Shown here piece after piece: positions 1 to 11,350 of a stretch of DNA of 64,000 nt (the first letter of the stretch is position 1; each line of letters opens with the position of its first letter). Position numbers and translations under genes: made by a program. Source of the stretch: Microbotryomycetes sp. JL201 (Eukaryota; Basidiomycota; Microbotryomycetes); assembly GCA_033819885.1 (NCBI GenBank), contig JAQYUZ010000034.1, positions 1-64,000 of the forward strand, read 5' to 3'. The notes under the pieces are model-generated. The model saw only the letters and a program-made list of their open reading frames with translations. It was not told the origin of the DNA and made no database searches.

Positions 1-1134
1 GGCGTTCATGGCCTCAATGGCAAGGTGCTCAAGCTGAAGCGGTTGCTCTACGGCCTCAAACAAGCCGGCCGGACCTGAAACCAAAAACTCAACTTGTCCC
101 TCCAGAAGCTCGGTTTCAAGGCCCTCTCAGGCAATCAATGCATCTACCAGTGTGTTGTTGGCTCCGCCTTGTACTACATTGCCTTGTACGTTGACAATCT
201 GCTGTTCATTGGTCCGGACCGCGCCCATATTGAGCTTGTCCTCAACGGTCTCAAGCAAGAGTATGGCATCAAGCAACTTGGCGACGCAAAGTACATCCTT
301 GGCATTCGAGTCCTCCGCGGTGGCGACAGCTCTGTGGCCTTGTCTCAACGCGCTTATGCCGACAGCTTGCTCGCTCAATTTGACATGACCAATGCGCACC
401 CAACCCAGATCCCAATGAATGCTGGACTCAAACTTGCACCGGCCGCGCTTCCCATTGATCCTGGCATTGCGACCAAATACAGGCAGAGGGTTGGGTCAAT
501 TAGTTACCTAGCGATGGGCACCCGCGGCAAACTTGCGCACGCCGTTGGATACCTTGGCCGATTCTTCACGTGCTGCGATGAGACTCATCTAAGGGCTGCA
601 CGACACATCCTCAAGTACATTGCAGGCACATGCAACCTTGTCCTGGTGTACGGTGGTCCAGGCACGCCGGTCACGCTCACCGGTTTCTCCAATTCGACTT
701 GGATTGACAATCCTCTCAACTCTTGCTCGACCATGGGCAACCACATCAACCTGGGCACTGGTGCAATCTTGTGGCGCTCTGTTCAGCAGAAGCGTATTGC
801 ACTCTTGTCATTGGATGCAGAGTACTTGGGTTTGAACGAGGCAGGAACAACAATCAAAGGCCATCGCAACATGCTGGACAAGCTTGGTTTCACGCAGACT
901 CAACCTTCTATTCTCTATGGCGACAATCAAGGTGCGCTGAAGATGTTGCAAAGTTTGGTCAACCACCATGGCAATTGGCACATCACCAAGGAGGAGCACC
1001 TCATCTGGGAATACATCTCATTTGGCCTTGTGACACCAACCTACATCTCCACCAAACTTCTGTCTGCCAACATGCTCACCAAGCCGCTGCCAGCACCAGC
1101 CTTTGTCTGTCATCAATTGGGTCTAGGACTTTGA
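1..1134 (+). mobile_element. Ty1/copia retrotransposon fossil: 3' part of pol (reverse transcriptase to RNase H)
   Basis: The translated sequence has the copia reverse transcriptase landmarks: the YGLKQA block at the extreme left edge, then a YVDN-type catalytic box, then the long connection to RNase H. It ends with a terminal block close to the copia ADMLTKPL motif. The element enters from outside the window, so its gag, protease and integrase are not seen. A purine-rich run at about 1171-1184 just after pol resembles a polypurine tract, and an LTR-like TG start follows at 1185. The element is not whole within the window and looks broken in at least one place, though the RT-RNase H part is long and well kept, which suggests moderate age. 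Confidence 0.85.
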
Positions 1135-1184
1135 CACCTTGCCAAATGGGAGTTGGAAGCATCAAAGCATTGAGCAAGGCGGGG

Positions 1185-1505
1185 TGTTACGCGGTATATC
1201 TCTTTCCCTCATTGCTTTCCCTAGGGCCTAGGCCTCTGACCTTAGCCGGACTAGCCGGGTTGTTTTCTTACCACAACATAGCTGTTCTCTCCTACGCGTC
1301 CTTGTCGCTTGGCGCTCACATAGAGACTTGTCCACTTGCTACAGGTTAGTCTTGGTCCTTGGAATCTTACCACAACATAGCTGTTCTCTCCTACGCGTCC
1401 TCGTCGCTCGGCGCTCACATCGACTTGTCCACTTGCTACAGGTGTACCACCAGCCGCATTGCGTACTTTGCATAGTACCACCAGCCGCATTGCGTACTTT
1501 GCATA
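1185..1505 (+). repeat. Probable 3' LTR of the left copia element, with internal tandem repeats
   Basis: This starts with TGTTAC directly after the purine tract of the left copia element. It contains two direct copies of a roughly 78-bp unit (1267-1345 and 1366-1442) and two adjacent 31-bp units (1444-1474 and 1475-1505). It is followed at once by GGTTATGAGCCCTGC (1506-1520), the same 15 bases that follow a second LTR at 3465. The LTR call rests on position and the shared junction. No complete partner LTR is visible. Confidence 0.5.
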
Positions 1506-1743
1506 GGTTATGAGCCCTGCTGCCCTGTAGCATTTACATCACATTCTTGCAACACGTGATTCACTGCTCCCGGGCATGACGCAACGCCGCCCATGGTTGA
1601 CATGTTCACCATGGCCAAGAAACACAACACTGGCTCCAAATTCAAGCTTGGTAGTCTTCATTCACTACCAGCTTTGCCAGCCAACAAGATGCACCAACAT
1701 GTCTTGACCTTCAAAGAGACTCTTTAAGACTCTTTGACCTTTG

Positions 1744-1964
1744 TGTCACGGTAAACAAACCAAATATCCTCATCAAGCTGCATTTGGATGTCCTGGCACA
1801 GTTTCTGGAACAGTTGGGTGAAAATAAATTCTTTTGGATCAAAGGTCGGACTGTCAGCAACCACCCCACATACCAGTGTTGGTCTTCATGGTATTCCTTC
1901 CATACTGGCTCAAACTCTCTCTTATCTCAACTAGCTACAGACCTCCTGTCTTTACTTGGACTTA
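1744..1964 (+). repeat. LTR fragment, copy A (5' part)
   Basis: This begins TGTCACGGTAAAC and shares its first ~130 bases with 4625-4756 and its last ~100 bases with 3249-3349. The three pieces therefore look like overlapping parts of one LTR family. The sequence after 1964 differs from copy B and leads through a TATA-like CTATATAAG (about 2056) to a gypsy-type gag reading frame. Confidence 0.6.
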
Positions 1965-2094
1965 GTGTAATGAACCTGGCTCCTGAGCTTTAACCAAGTA
2001 CACTAACTGGCCAAAAAGGCACAAAATCCAAGCTGAAAGCTGGATTGCTCAGTACTATATAAGCCAAAGAGCTGGTCAACAAAGGAATTCATAG

Positions 2095-3190
2095 ATGTGT
2101 ATTAGGTTGTCTGACAGAATTGTCAAGCAAGCCAAGATTTACCTGGGCAACCCCAATTGCGAGCACACTATCACACGTTGCTTGCGTGCGCTCAAGCAGA
2201 CCGGCTCCGCCACGGACTATTTGGGCACCTTCTTCCAGCTCGCTGCCTTCCTCAAATGGAACAATCCCGCGTTGCAAGCTCAATACTACGACGGACTCAA
2301 ATCCAAGGTGAAGTCTCTCCTTGCGCTTTATGATGCTGCGGACACTGTCCAGGACCTTGCTGCAACAGCAATCAAGATTGACAATTGCCTGTACCAGCAG
2401 CGTCAGCAGAACAAGGACAAAAACAGCGGACACGGCAAGACCAACCCGGCTCCTTTGCCCTCCGCCTTGACTAATGGTCATTGTTCAACGTTGACTTTGA
2501 CTGCCCCGGTCCCCATGGACCTTGACTTGACCTCCTTGACTTGCCGTGCGCCGTTGACGCAACAAGAATGCAACCGGCGTTGCAAAGAACACCTTTGCCT
2601 CTACTGCGGAGGCGCAGGTCACCAGGTGAAGCAGTGTCCTGAACTTGCAAAACGTCCTATTTGTACTGGCAACGCCACTTTCATTGTTGCAGGTGCCAGC
2701 TTGGCCAAACAGTCAAAAAAACTAGATGGTCCTTGTTCCTTGTGCCAACACAAGGACTTGGCAACTACTGGCACCTTGTCACCGGAACCTCGCTTTTTCT
2801 TGTCAACGTCAACACTCACCGTCCAAGCCCACGACCATTTCGTCCTTTCACTCGACTTTTGCCTGGCGTCGGCCACCGTTTTGGGGGTTTGCCTCCTCAA
2901 CAGTGGTGCAACGTCCAACTTTGTTGACGATCGCTTCGCCAAATGAAACAAACTTGAACTTTGCTCGCATCCAATGCCAATTCTGCTTTACGTCATTGAC
3001 GGCCGCCTGATCGCTTCGGGCGCCATCACGCACTACGTTGAACTCGACATCACTCTTGACCACCACAAGCAGCGCATTACGGCCGATGTCGCTTGCCTCG
3101 GTGTGTATCCTCTTGTGCTAGGCTCGCCTTGGTTACGTCGCTACAATCCTCAGATTGATTGGGCAGACAATACGCTCACTCTTGCTTGCG
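2095..3190 (+). mobile_element. Ty3/gypsy retrotransposon fossil: gag zinc knuckle and aspartic protease part
   Basis: The gag-like region carries a CCHC zinc knuckle (C-x2-C-x4-H-x4-C, beginning CLYC) at about 2595-2640. A protease region follows, with an NSGAT sequence where retroviral-type proteases have DSGAT, and then an LGSPWLR...IDW block typical of Ty3/gypsy protease. Reverse transcriptase and integrase are missing. Just after 3190 the sequence changes to a copia-type LTR piece, so this element is truncated by, or lies beside, another insertion. It looks broken, with a few breaks. Confidence 0.75.
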
Positions 3191-3248
3191 CACAGTGCGC
3201 AGGACACTCGTCGTCAGTCACATCCCATCTCAGGGGACTGCCCCTTGT

Positions 3249-3480
3249 GCCCACATGCCAGTGTTGGTTTTCATGGTATTCCTCCCATACTGGCTCAAAC
3301 TCCTCCTTATCTCAACTAGCTACAGACCTCCTGTCTTTACTTGGACTTAGCTCAGTTTCTCCTTCTGGTTTTCCTTCACCTCATCTAGTATTGCATACAC
3401 TTGTGCTTACTAGCATCTCATGTCTCTCGTTAGTCCAACGTGCGTGCTCTGCACACGTATCGTCAGGTTATGAGCCCTGC
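3249..3480 (+). repeat. LTR fragment, copy B, with adjoining primer-binding site
   Basis: Bases 3249-3349 repeat copy A (1865-1964). The stretch runs on to a CA end at 3465. GGTTATGAGCCCTGC follows at 3466-3480, and its core GTTATGAGCCC is complementary to the anticodon stem-loop of initiator tRNA-Met. Drosophila copia is known to prime from a half-molecule of that tRNA, so this is a credible Ty1/copia primer-binding site. It fits the copia-type gag that starts 70 bp downstream. Confidence 0.6.
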
Positions 3481-3547
3481 GCAGGGACACAACGGCGACA
3501 CTGCCAATCCAGGTAGCTGACCGGAGGCAAGCCATGAGCTCACCAGC

Positions 3548-4620
3548 ATGAGTACGGCAACAGAAGCGGCGCGCCCTTCCACGACGCCCGCTACGCCGAC
3601 GCGCAACAATGACGCCAAACATGCATTTGACCTGCACCCTGCCATGAGCACCAGCACTTTGTCCTTCACCAGAAAGCTGAGGCAGATTGACCAGAAGCCA
3701 ATCAATTGTTTCCCAGACAGCTATGTGCTCAGCGGACACAACAACTTCCTCCAATGGAAGAACATGCTTTGCATGCGTGCCAACATTTGCGTGTGCGACA
3801 TCATTTTCAACAACGCGACACCGTCGTCAGAATTCTTTGCTGGCAACAACGCGCTTTGGCACCGCGTAAACAAACTTGCACACTTGGCACTGTGCAGTAA
3901 CGTCAGCGACAACATATTTGCTGACATCAACAGCCAACTATTTGAATTGACGGGCGACGCCCACTGATACCTCTATTTGCTCTACAGATGACACACTGTA
4001 CAGCAGAAGGTTGCGTCAATCAACGAACTCGTTGCTTGAGCTGGCGCACCTATGCCATTGGAAGCAACAGGCGCCAACAACTGGTACAAGTCGTTCGCAA
4101 AGGCCGCCATTTGCGTTCAACAAGAGCAATTTTCCGCAAAGGACTGGTGTCCGCCTTCCTGCTTGGCGCCGTACCAGCCGAACTGTCGCACTTGGCTGCT
4201 CACTATCATGCAACTGATGCTCTGCCAGAGACCAATGGCCTGTGGCGTCGGATTCACGAGGCCATATTGGCCCGGGAACCGTTGCCCACTGCCGTTGCCT
4301 TTGCAGCTTTCCAGGCCAGAACTTGGCCATCCAACAAACCAACAAGAGGACTATATGGTCCTTGCAGACGAGACTCTGCAAATCAACAAGTGCGCACGTA
4401 AGCACACCGCACCGCAGACTGGCAGTACCAACAAAGCAGACATTGATTGAACGGTGGCGTTGGCCACGACTGACCCTGCCGCGCTCCGCCTGACCCTACC
4501 AGACCCGGCCAACATCCTGCCTGGCACCAGAGGCACGCTGCGACTGCCCCACCCCATTGTCAACAAGAGACCGCAAGTATCCACTGCAGACCTCAGGGCT
4601 CTGGACAATGGCAACAAGTA
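3548..4620 (+). mobile_element. Ty1/copia retrotransposon fossil: gag region
   Basis: The first reading frame has the copia-gag pattern: a low-complexity Thr/Ala start, then a YVLSGHNNFLQWK block resembling the L-G-xNxxxW motif of UBN2/copia Gag, then an alpha-helical region. Similar gag-like sequence continues to about 4620. No zinc knuckle, integrase or RT follows. The left border is the putative primer-binding site at 3466, and the right border is another LTR piece at 4625. It looks broken, with several breaks. Confidence 0.6.
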
Positions 4621-4624
4621 TATG

Positions 4625-4756
4625 TGTCACGGTAAACAAACCAAATATGCTCATTGAGCTGCATTTGGGCGGCTTGGCACGCGTATCTGGAACAGTCGAG
4701 TAAAGATCAATTCTTTTGAATCAAAGGTGGGACTGTCAGCAACGCCCCACATGCCA
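4625..4756 (+). repeat. LTR fragment, copy C (5' part)
   Basis: This opens with the same TGTCACGGTAAACAAACC as copy A at 1744 and follows it for ~130 bases with scattered differences, up to the CCCCACATGCCAGT stretch. Beyond this the similarity stops. It could be the left part of the 3' LTR of the 3466-4624 element or a separate partial copy. Confidence 0.6.
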
Positions 4757-5968
4757 GTTCCCCTTGCCTTAAGGACCAATCAGGCACGGACACTGCGGAT
4801 TGGAGCATGTTTGGCCGTGTTGACAACGTTTTCAACAACAATTAGACTAGTTGCAGAGGATTAGACTACAGCCACATAGGTATCAAGGTACATCGTCCAT
4901 GTTGACCGTTGCCCCACCTTGCCAGTAGACCTATAAATTCAGTAGCTGCCCAAGCTCTCTTGCTCTCTTCTTCTTCTTCTTCAGATCTGATATTCTAAGT
5001 TTCGTCTACACCATCTTCATCTACTTTGGTGGATCTTCAAGTCGCAAGAACTTACTAGGTCAAAGACGCCATTTCCTCCCAAGGGGAACAGGTCAGGAAT
5101 CACGTGACAACGTCCTAACACGTGACCGGTCTTCTTGGACTTCTCTCAGAGGTCAGCCCCTATCAGGGTTTAGAACTGTGACAAGGTCTCATGGACTTGA
5201 CATGCAGTCACAGGGTCATGAGGCTTTGCAATCAACCAATTGGGGCCAAAATCTTTGAGGAGGTTGTTTCACGGCAGGCCACAAAGCCCTGAGCATGGAA
5301 TGTGCGCGTTCTTAGCTCGTTCCCTGCTTTTGGTTCGCAGGGGCCTGCGGGGCCTGTGCGTTTGCTCTGCAGAGATCGCGCACAGAGAGCGCAGGGAACG
5401 CAGAGAATGCAGGACGCAGATTTTGCTGCAGGTACGCAGAGCAATGCGCAGGTGCAAGAAAGACGCACTTACAGACGCACAGAATTTTTCCGCGAGTAAT
5501 TTCAGGTGATGACATGGCATGTATCCCGCAAAAGTTGCAAGAATGGCTTCTGTACATGTGAAAAACATTCCGAAGTTTGGTGCAAAATTATTGGTGGACA
5601 AAGCCTACAGCATCAAGGTGTGGGCACGCACAGAAATCCCCGCCCACGGCCACGACCCTCCTGTTTTGTTAGATGTTCTAGCTGTGAAGACAGAGTCCCT
5701 GCTTCTACTACACCTGAAATCTCTATCTGAATAGTTTGGTGCAGCACAAGCTTCCTGAAGCTCCAGCTAATTCAGAATCATCAAGGGACGAAGATGGTCA
5801 CGTGACCGCACTCTCGAAAGAGAAGATTATCATTGCAAGGGCTTCAGCACAATACGATCTTTGCGCAAAGGATCCTCGTGAGAAGATGACCCACATTACC
5901 AAAATCCTGCTGCACAGTGAAGGTCCTTGGTCGCCCATTCACAACGACGTCCACCAACGCATTCGTGC
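4757..5968. other. Non-coding stretch between retroelements and MUS7
   Basis: No convincing gene. It holds a TATA-like CCTATAAATTC (about 4929) with a pyrimidine-rich tract after it, possibly the tail of another LTR. There are two CACGTGAC sites (5101 and 5119) and a CGCAG/GCAGAG-rich segment (5330-5470). A perfect 12-bp palindrome GGTCACGTGACC lies at 5796-5807, about 160 bp before the likely MUS7 start. Short open frames here match no protein family I recognise. Confidence 0.5.
5796..5807. promoter_or_regulatory. CACGTG E-box palindrome upstream of MUS7
   Basis: GGTCACGTGACC is a perfect 12-bp palindrome around a CACGTG core, the site class bound by bHLH factors. Two further CACGTGAC cores lie at 5101 and 5119. 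Its position about 160 bp before the MUS7 start suggests a promoter element. No binding is shown. Confidence 0.35.
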
Positions 5969-8900
5969 ATGTTCCTCGACGCGTCTGTTGCAGAGTCGCA
6001 ACGTCGTGAACACGATTCCGACTATTCTGCACGTGAATTCGATCGCGTGCAATCGTCGCGCTATGGTGAGCACCTGTTGTTCAACGAGCCAAGTGCGTCC
6101 GAAGACGCGTACTGGGCTCGATGGGTCGCGCAAAACGAGCGTAACATGCTATTCAGAGAAGGCACCGGCATGAATCTGGTGTGTGCTCGTGCTGCGCACC
6201 TGTCTGGTGCGATCCTGTATCGCCGGCTGACGGTCGTACACCCTTGCATCGCGTGACTGGGCCGCCACCGCAGCGGTATAGCAGCGCTGAAAGCAGCCAG
6301 CCACGTCCTCGCGCACCGCGCGGCGCGTCAACAATCTTGGACGCGCAGTTTTCGGACGAACAGGGCTCAGTGGTCGAACGCCACAGCGAGCTCATTTCGT
6401 CACCTGACTCTGTGCCAGGCAACGATGAGGTAGCCTATGAGGCAGTAGGACAAGCGTGTCATTCTGCAGCTGCCATGGACCCCGAGGGAGATTCCGCTTT
6501 ACAATCGCCACCTCTCCCGCGCCAACTGCGAACAAGATCGGCAGCGCAGCTCAAGCCATTTACACTTGAGCAAGCAAAATACACTAGAAGCTTGATGCGT
6601 AACGGATGGGCTGGCGCGGTTGTTTCGCTTCCGCGACAGCAAGAAGCCACGACCGACCAGCTTCGAGAACGTGCCAAGGCGGTCGCTCGTAGGCCTCAAA
6701 ACGATTTAGACGGGTGGCTCGAACTCGATATGGGTCGAAAGCCTTTGTCCGACGACGGGGAAGTGATCAACGATCCCGCCGCAGCTCTAGACTTGGCACA
6801 AACTTCGCTCCGGACAAGCGCGGTGGTGCAACGAAGAGACCGAACTCGAACGAAAGCGGCGAGAGCAACCAGGAACCTTAGTCAGTACTTTCGCCCGTAC
6901 AATAAGTTAGCAGACATTGACAGTCTGAAGAACAGTTTCTGACGAGAGCGATTCTGACACCCAAGTCATCTCGTTGCCGTCGATTGTGCCAGGTGACCAT
7001 CGTCGGTCAAGCCGTGGGGCTGCCCGCCGGAGACGCCGAACTGCTACTCCTTCATACTGGCGCTCAGTAACCGATCGCGAACCCGAAACCGTGATCGTCC
7101 CTGAACTCGGACGGCCGCACGGTCCGCGCAAGACGGCAACCACAGACACGATATCGGACGTCCAGACGGACCGTTCCGATGCCTCAAGCTCGGACGACGA
7201 CGACGCGACAGACGCCCGAGAGGTTGTGACGGTCCGGCTGCTCGGCAAACGAAAACGAGCGCTAGGCCGAATGATGCCGGCGGTCTTCATGAAGAAGGCA
7301 CAAGCCGATCTGAGACTAATGGCGGCTGAGCGCGATGAAAACGGATCGAGCGAGTCGCAATCGTCGTCAGATGACGACCAGCTTGCTCGCGGCTCGGCAC
7401 CAGAACAATTTCAAGCGAGGACGTACGTCGACGGCAAACGAATAGGAGCAAGAGGCCGGACCTGTACATTCGCCGACAACTCCGTCGAGACTGAAATGGA
7501 CGTCAGAGGCTCGACGGAGCCCGAAACACAGCGTTCAGGCGACGCCGTTCCAAATTGGCTCGAGCATCACGCCCCAAAGCGGCAAGCGCACCGTACAGGC
7601 GATATGATCGATCGACTGCTCACGTGCGGCACGAAGACACGGCGCGAACAACATCGTCACGGGCCTCGAATGACGAGGCGGGCACCTCTCAAGGAAAAAT
7701 CGAAGAATGCACAAGAAAACCTGCGAGACCACGATAGACTCGGCCCAGCGAATCTAGAGAAAGTTTCGACTGCCTCAGATCCCGCCTTGACCTTGCGACC
7801 GGATGTAGAGCTTGCGGATCGTCTACATCAGTCGGAGCTATGGTCAAAGTTCGGCAAATTCTCTCCAAGCTTCGGGATATGTCGATTGTCAGCTGGCCTC
7901 AAGTTCGCACAGACGACGTTCATAGGACGCGGGCATCTCTTTGCGCTCTTGACTTCGATTGATACGTCTAGTCACGAACCATTTCCGCCATTGCTCGTCG
8001 CCGATTTTTGGCTGAAGGAAGACAGCACTCTCGACGAAATCGAGAATGCATTGCCTGTATGGATAGACTTCGTATTGAAGCAGCAAGCGGCTTTGCCCTC
8101 ATCCCCCACTCACGACGAAGTCGACAAGCTGCTGCATCATCTGGCCTTGTACGCGACGCAGAACCGACACGTACTCAGGGCCAATGGACATCGAGCACAG
8201 AACTTCGAGCGGCTGCTGTTGGCGGAGATGACGCGATTGGGCAGACAATTAGAATTCTTGCACAAACGGGTCTCGAACTCAGGTACGCCCTTATCAGATC
8301 GCCATTTGCTCACTCTGTGGCGCATCGTCGACATCAAAGCTAGGATCGTCGCGCGCGGGTCGAATGCGATCGAATCAATGGAGCTTTTGAGCGAGATTTG
8401 CGCCGACCTCGTGCACCACCTTATTGACCGAGGCATGCAAGACACGATGTTGGCCGTCCAGAAATTCGCAGACAACGCTGACCGCCTGTCAGACGGTCTT
8501 GACTGTACGCCAGCTGCCGTCTGGGTCGGACTAGTCTCCTTGGCGCTCAGTGACGTCGGCCGTCGTGTCAAATGGCAGGAAGCCGAGCTGTGGCGAGCTG
8601 TGTCTCGAGGCACCTTGTCGAGCTGCCGTGAGCAAGGGCCGTTCGGCGTCGTCGCGCACGAACTGGTTGCTTTCACGGCGTTAAGTCTCTGCGCGCTGTC
8701 ACAATTCACACCGTCGGGAGTAACAAGATCGGTACCGCGCTTGACCGGGGATTGGACCGTCATCACAAACGCTCTGCAGGCGACGGAGAAGACGATTACT
8801 GACGTCGATATGACAATTTCGAACACGGCCGCGGCAAGGCGAGACCGTTTTCTGTGGAATCTGCTCGCGCGCTGTCTTGTGCTGGTCGAGCAATGGTCGT

Positions 8901-11100
8901 GGCAGCCAGACGAACGCGGGGACCTCCTCATCAGACTCTTCGAGGTTTTGAGGAAGAGACGCTTCGAGAATCTATCGTTCGAGCCGCGAGCAGATTTCGC
9001 TCCATTTCTGCAGCAGCCGGAAACATTTGCGGACGTGGGAGAACTACAAATGAGGGATGACACGGCGTTGGTTATATTTCTCAAGCTCGTCAGACGTACT
9101 GCAGCTCGCATGCTTGCCCAGCCGGGTGGGCAGAAGGTGCTTACGCGTCTGTTTATGCGACTGTCGCCAATGACCTCAGGTTCTTGGAGAAGCACATCGA
9201 CGATGGCCGACGACTGCTCTTCAATCCTCGTCAACCACTACAGCCTGTTTCTGTGCTTTGCTCTGATTCATCGAGAAACGGCAGGACAGCGCCTCGATCA
9301 AGCTCGCCGACTTCTCGTGTTTGACGACGCCACGGACGCCGAGAGGAAGACGGCTGTTCGAGCTGCCCTATATTTCATCAAGGCCTATCATCACCTTGAT
9401 CTTGAATTACATCCGGTTGTCGACTGGGCTGCCTCCTTCGCTGTTCGCCTGCGTTCCGAATATCATGACATGCAGCGCCAATTCAAGCTTGACGCAGACC
9501 GGCGAGGCAGTGTGCGAGGTCAATCTGCTCCTGTCGAGTCTCTGTGGCAGCGGGTCGTGTTGTTTGCCATGATTGTTCGATCGATGAGCATGGCCTTGCA
9601 GGCGCGCATTGCTGCAGACCAGACGAAGCTGGACATCTGCTTGCTACACAAGGGTGCGTCTCATTTCTGCACAAACTAGCCGCCCTTCTAACGATGTTGC
9701 CGTGTCCATAGAGTGGACTTCGCGATTGTTCGCGTCCTCTCTCGCGCTTGACCCGATAGTTGCCACGGAAGCGCTGAACTTGATCGAAGTTTACCTGAAT
9801 GCCCAAGCTGGCAGCAAGCCGTCGCTTTCTCGGCCGTCAGAAATTCAACCAAATCTGAGCCAAGACGACTTTGATTCTCAGGGCTTCGACTTCGACGACC
9901 CATCTTTGAATCAGATGCTCGGAGTAAGCGATCTCAAGGGGCAGGATGATGCTTTTACCCAGGTGCGCATCTGCTTCTCTGTCGACACAGAACGGGTGTG
10001 CTTTGCTGATGCTTGCTTCCGCTCAGTTCGTCAACGTGGATCTAGCACCGACTCTGCTTCAATTCGCGTCAAATGTGATTGCTAGTCAAGAGCAAGGTGC
10101 CGTCTTGTCAGTCGGACATGAAAAGTCGTTTGCCCGCAAGGTCATGCAGACTTGGGCGCGGCTGGTACAGTTTCTCGTGGACCGACGGAAGGCAGTGAGC
10201 AACAACCGTTTTGACCTCTTCAATTCTGGACAAGAGTTGATCGCGGTGACTTCATAGGATTGGTCCTTGTATTTGAGGTATGGCAATCAATCGTGGAGGC
10301 GGATTATCGATCCTCTGGCGCGCCGCGAAGTCGGCCAACTTCTGGCTTTGGAGATCGTTGTACGCGACAGACAAGCTCTCGAGGTGAGACAATCAGCCCA
10401 GAGTATTTTAAAAAATACGATTTGGACCACGACTGTTCTGAGAGCTTTGGCCTAAATGCAGGCGCATCAAGACGACTTGCTCGACATCTGGTTCCAGACG
10501 ATTGTCGCTCGCAAGATATCCTACCAGCACAAGCTGACAGAGGCGCTCCTCGAGGCAAATGGAGAGCGGCCGAGTCGGCCGATGCAAGCGTTCTTGCATG
10601 CTGTCAAAACTGTGCATGATCGAAGGGATGGGTCCGTGATACACTTGACCGAAGCGTGGATCGCCAAGAATCGACTCTTGGTGCTTGAGGGTAAGGTGGC
10701 TTGTTCATCTGCCGTTCTCATCGGCACGATTACGACTGAGCTGCTTCGATCCTGACCATTCGATACTGCAACACAGCCGTGTTTGCCGAGAGTAGTCGAG
10801 TACTATCATCTGCCGATGTACGGAACGGCACTAGCCCGAACGTGCGAGCCGCCGTACTCAACATGCATCGTTCGATGCTGACGGCAATGAAGGACCAGCT
10901 GTCGGTGAGTCTCGCGAGATTCGCTTGCAAACAATATTTGATGGTTCGAGGCACAGGTGATATCTGTGGCGGCAGACAGGAGCGATTATGCGATGTTTTG
11001 TCGGCAAGTGCTGCATAACCTGCGCTCTGCCGGCGCGCGAGAACTGGATGAGCGCTCTTTGCCTGAGATCCGAATAATCCAAGCGGCGTCTAGCATCTGA
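5969..11100 (+). CDS. MUS7: Mus7/MMS22-family replication-fork repair protein
   Basis: Mus7/Mms22 works with the Rtt101-Mms1 cullin ligase in yeasts and protects or restarts damaged replication forks in the nucleus. Two family signatures are visible: RTRSAAQLKPFTLEQ near 6530, and a second conserved block around GKFSPSFGICRL...TFIGRG near 7860-7930. A third block, FDFDDPSLNQML, lies near 9885. The N-terminal third is Ser/Asp/Arg-rich and probably disordered. Introns read by eye are about 6897-6948, 9654-9711, 9963-10026, 10195-10257, 10384-10461, 10691-10776 and 10905-10956. The last exon ends at TGA 11098. One further intron lies near 6179-6280 with an unresolved acceptor. The start at 5969 (MFLDASV...) is uncertain and the true start may be upstream. 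I am confident of the family and less sure of the 5' end. Confidence 0.8.
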
Positions 11101-11350
11101 TAAGTGAAAGTGATATCACTGTTGCTTAGTCTCTCATGTGATCTTGTTGTGATAACATATGCTTATCTCGACCAAATATTGTTGGCGTGCATGGACCGCT
11201 CGCCGCCCGCGGTTGTTGGAGTCGCCCTTGTCAGCTACGCGTCAGAAGTGCGTATCCTGGCGGGCGGTCCCACAAGTTCGTCGGGCGCTTCGTATACTGA
11301 CCTGCAAATTTGCACGAGCAGTGACGACAATTCCGAGCAGGCTCGCACGC

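Noticed and set aside
723-1349. 208-residue plus-strand frame overlapping the copia pol end
   Set aside because: The overlapping frame has the RT-RNase H motifs. This one has none and crosses the LTR border.
8137-9234. 365-residue open frame on the minus strand inside MUS7
   Set aside because: It is Arg/Ser-rich with no family similarity and lies fully antisense to a conserved MUS7 exon. It is a GC-driven shadow frame.
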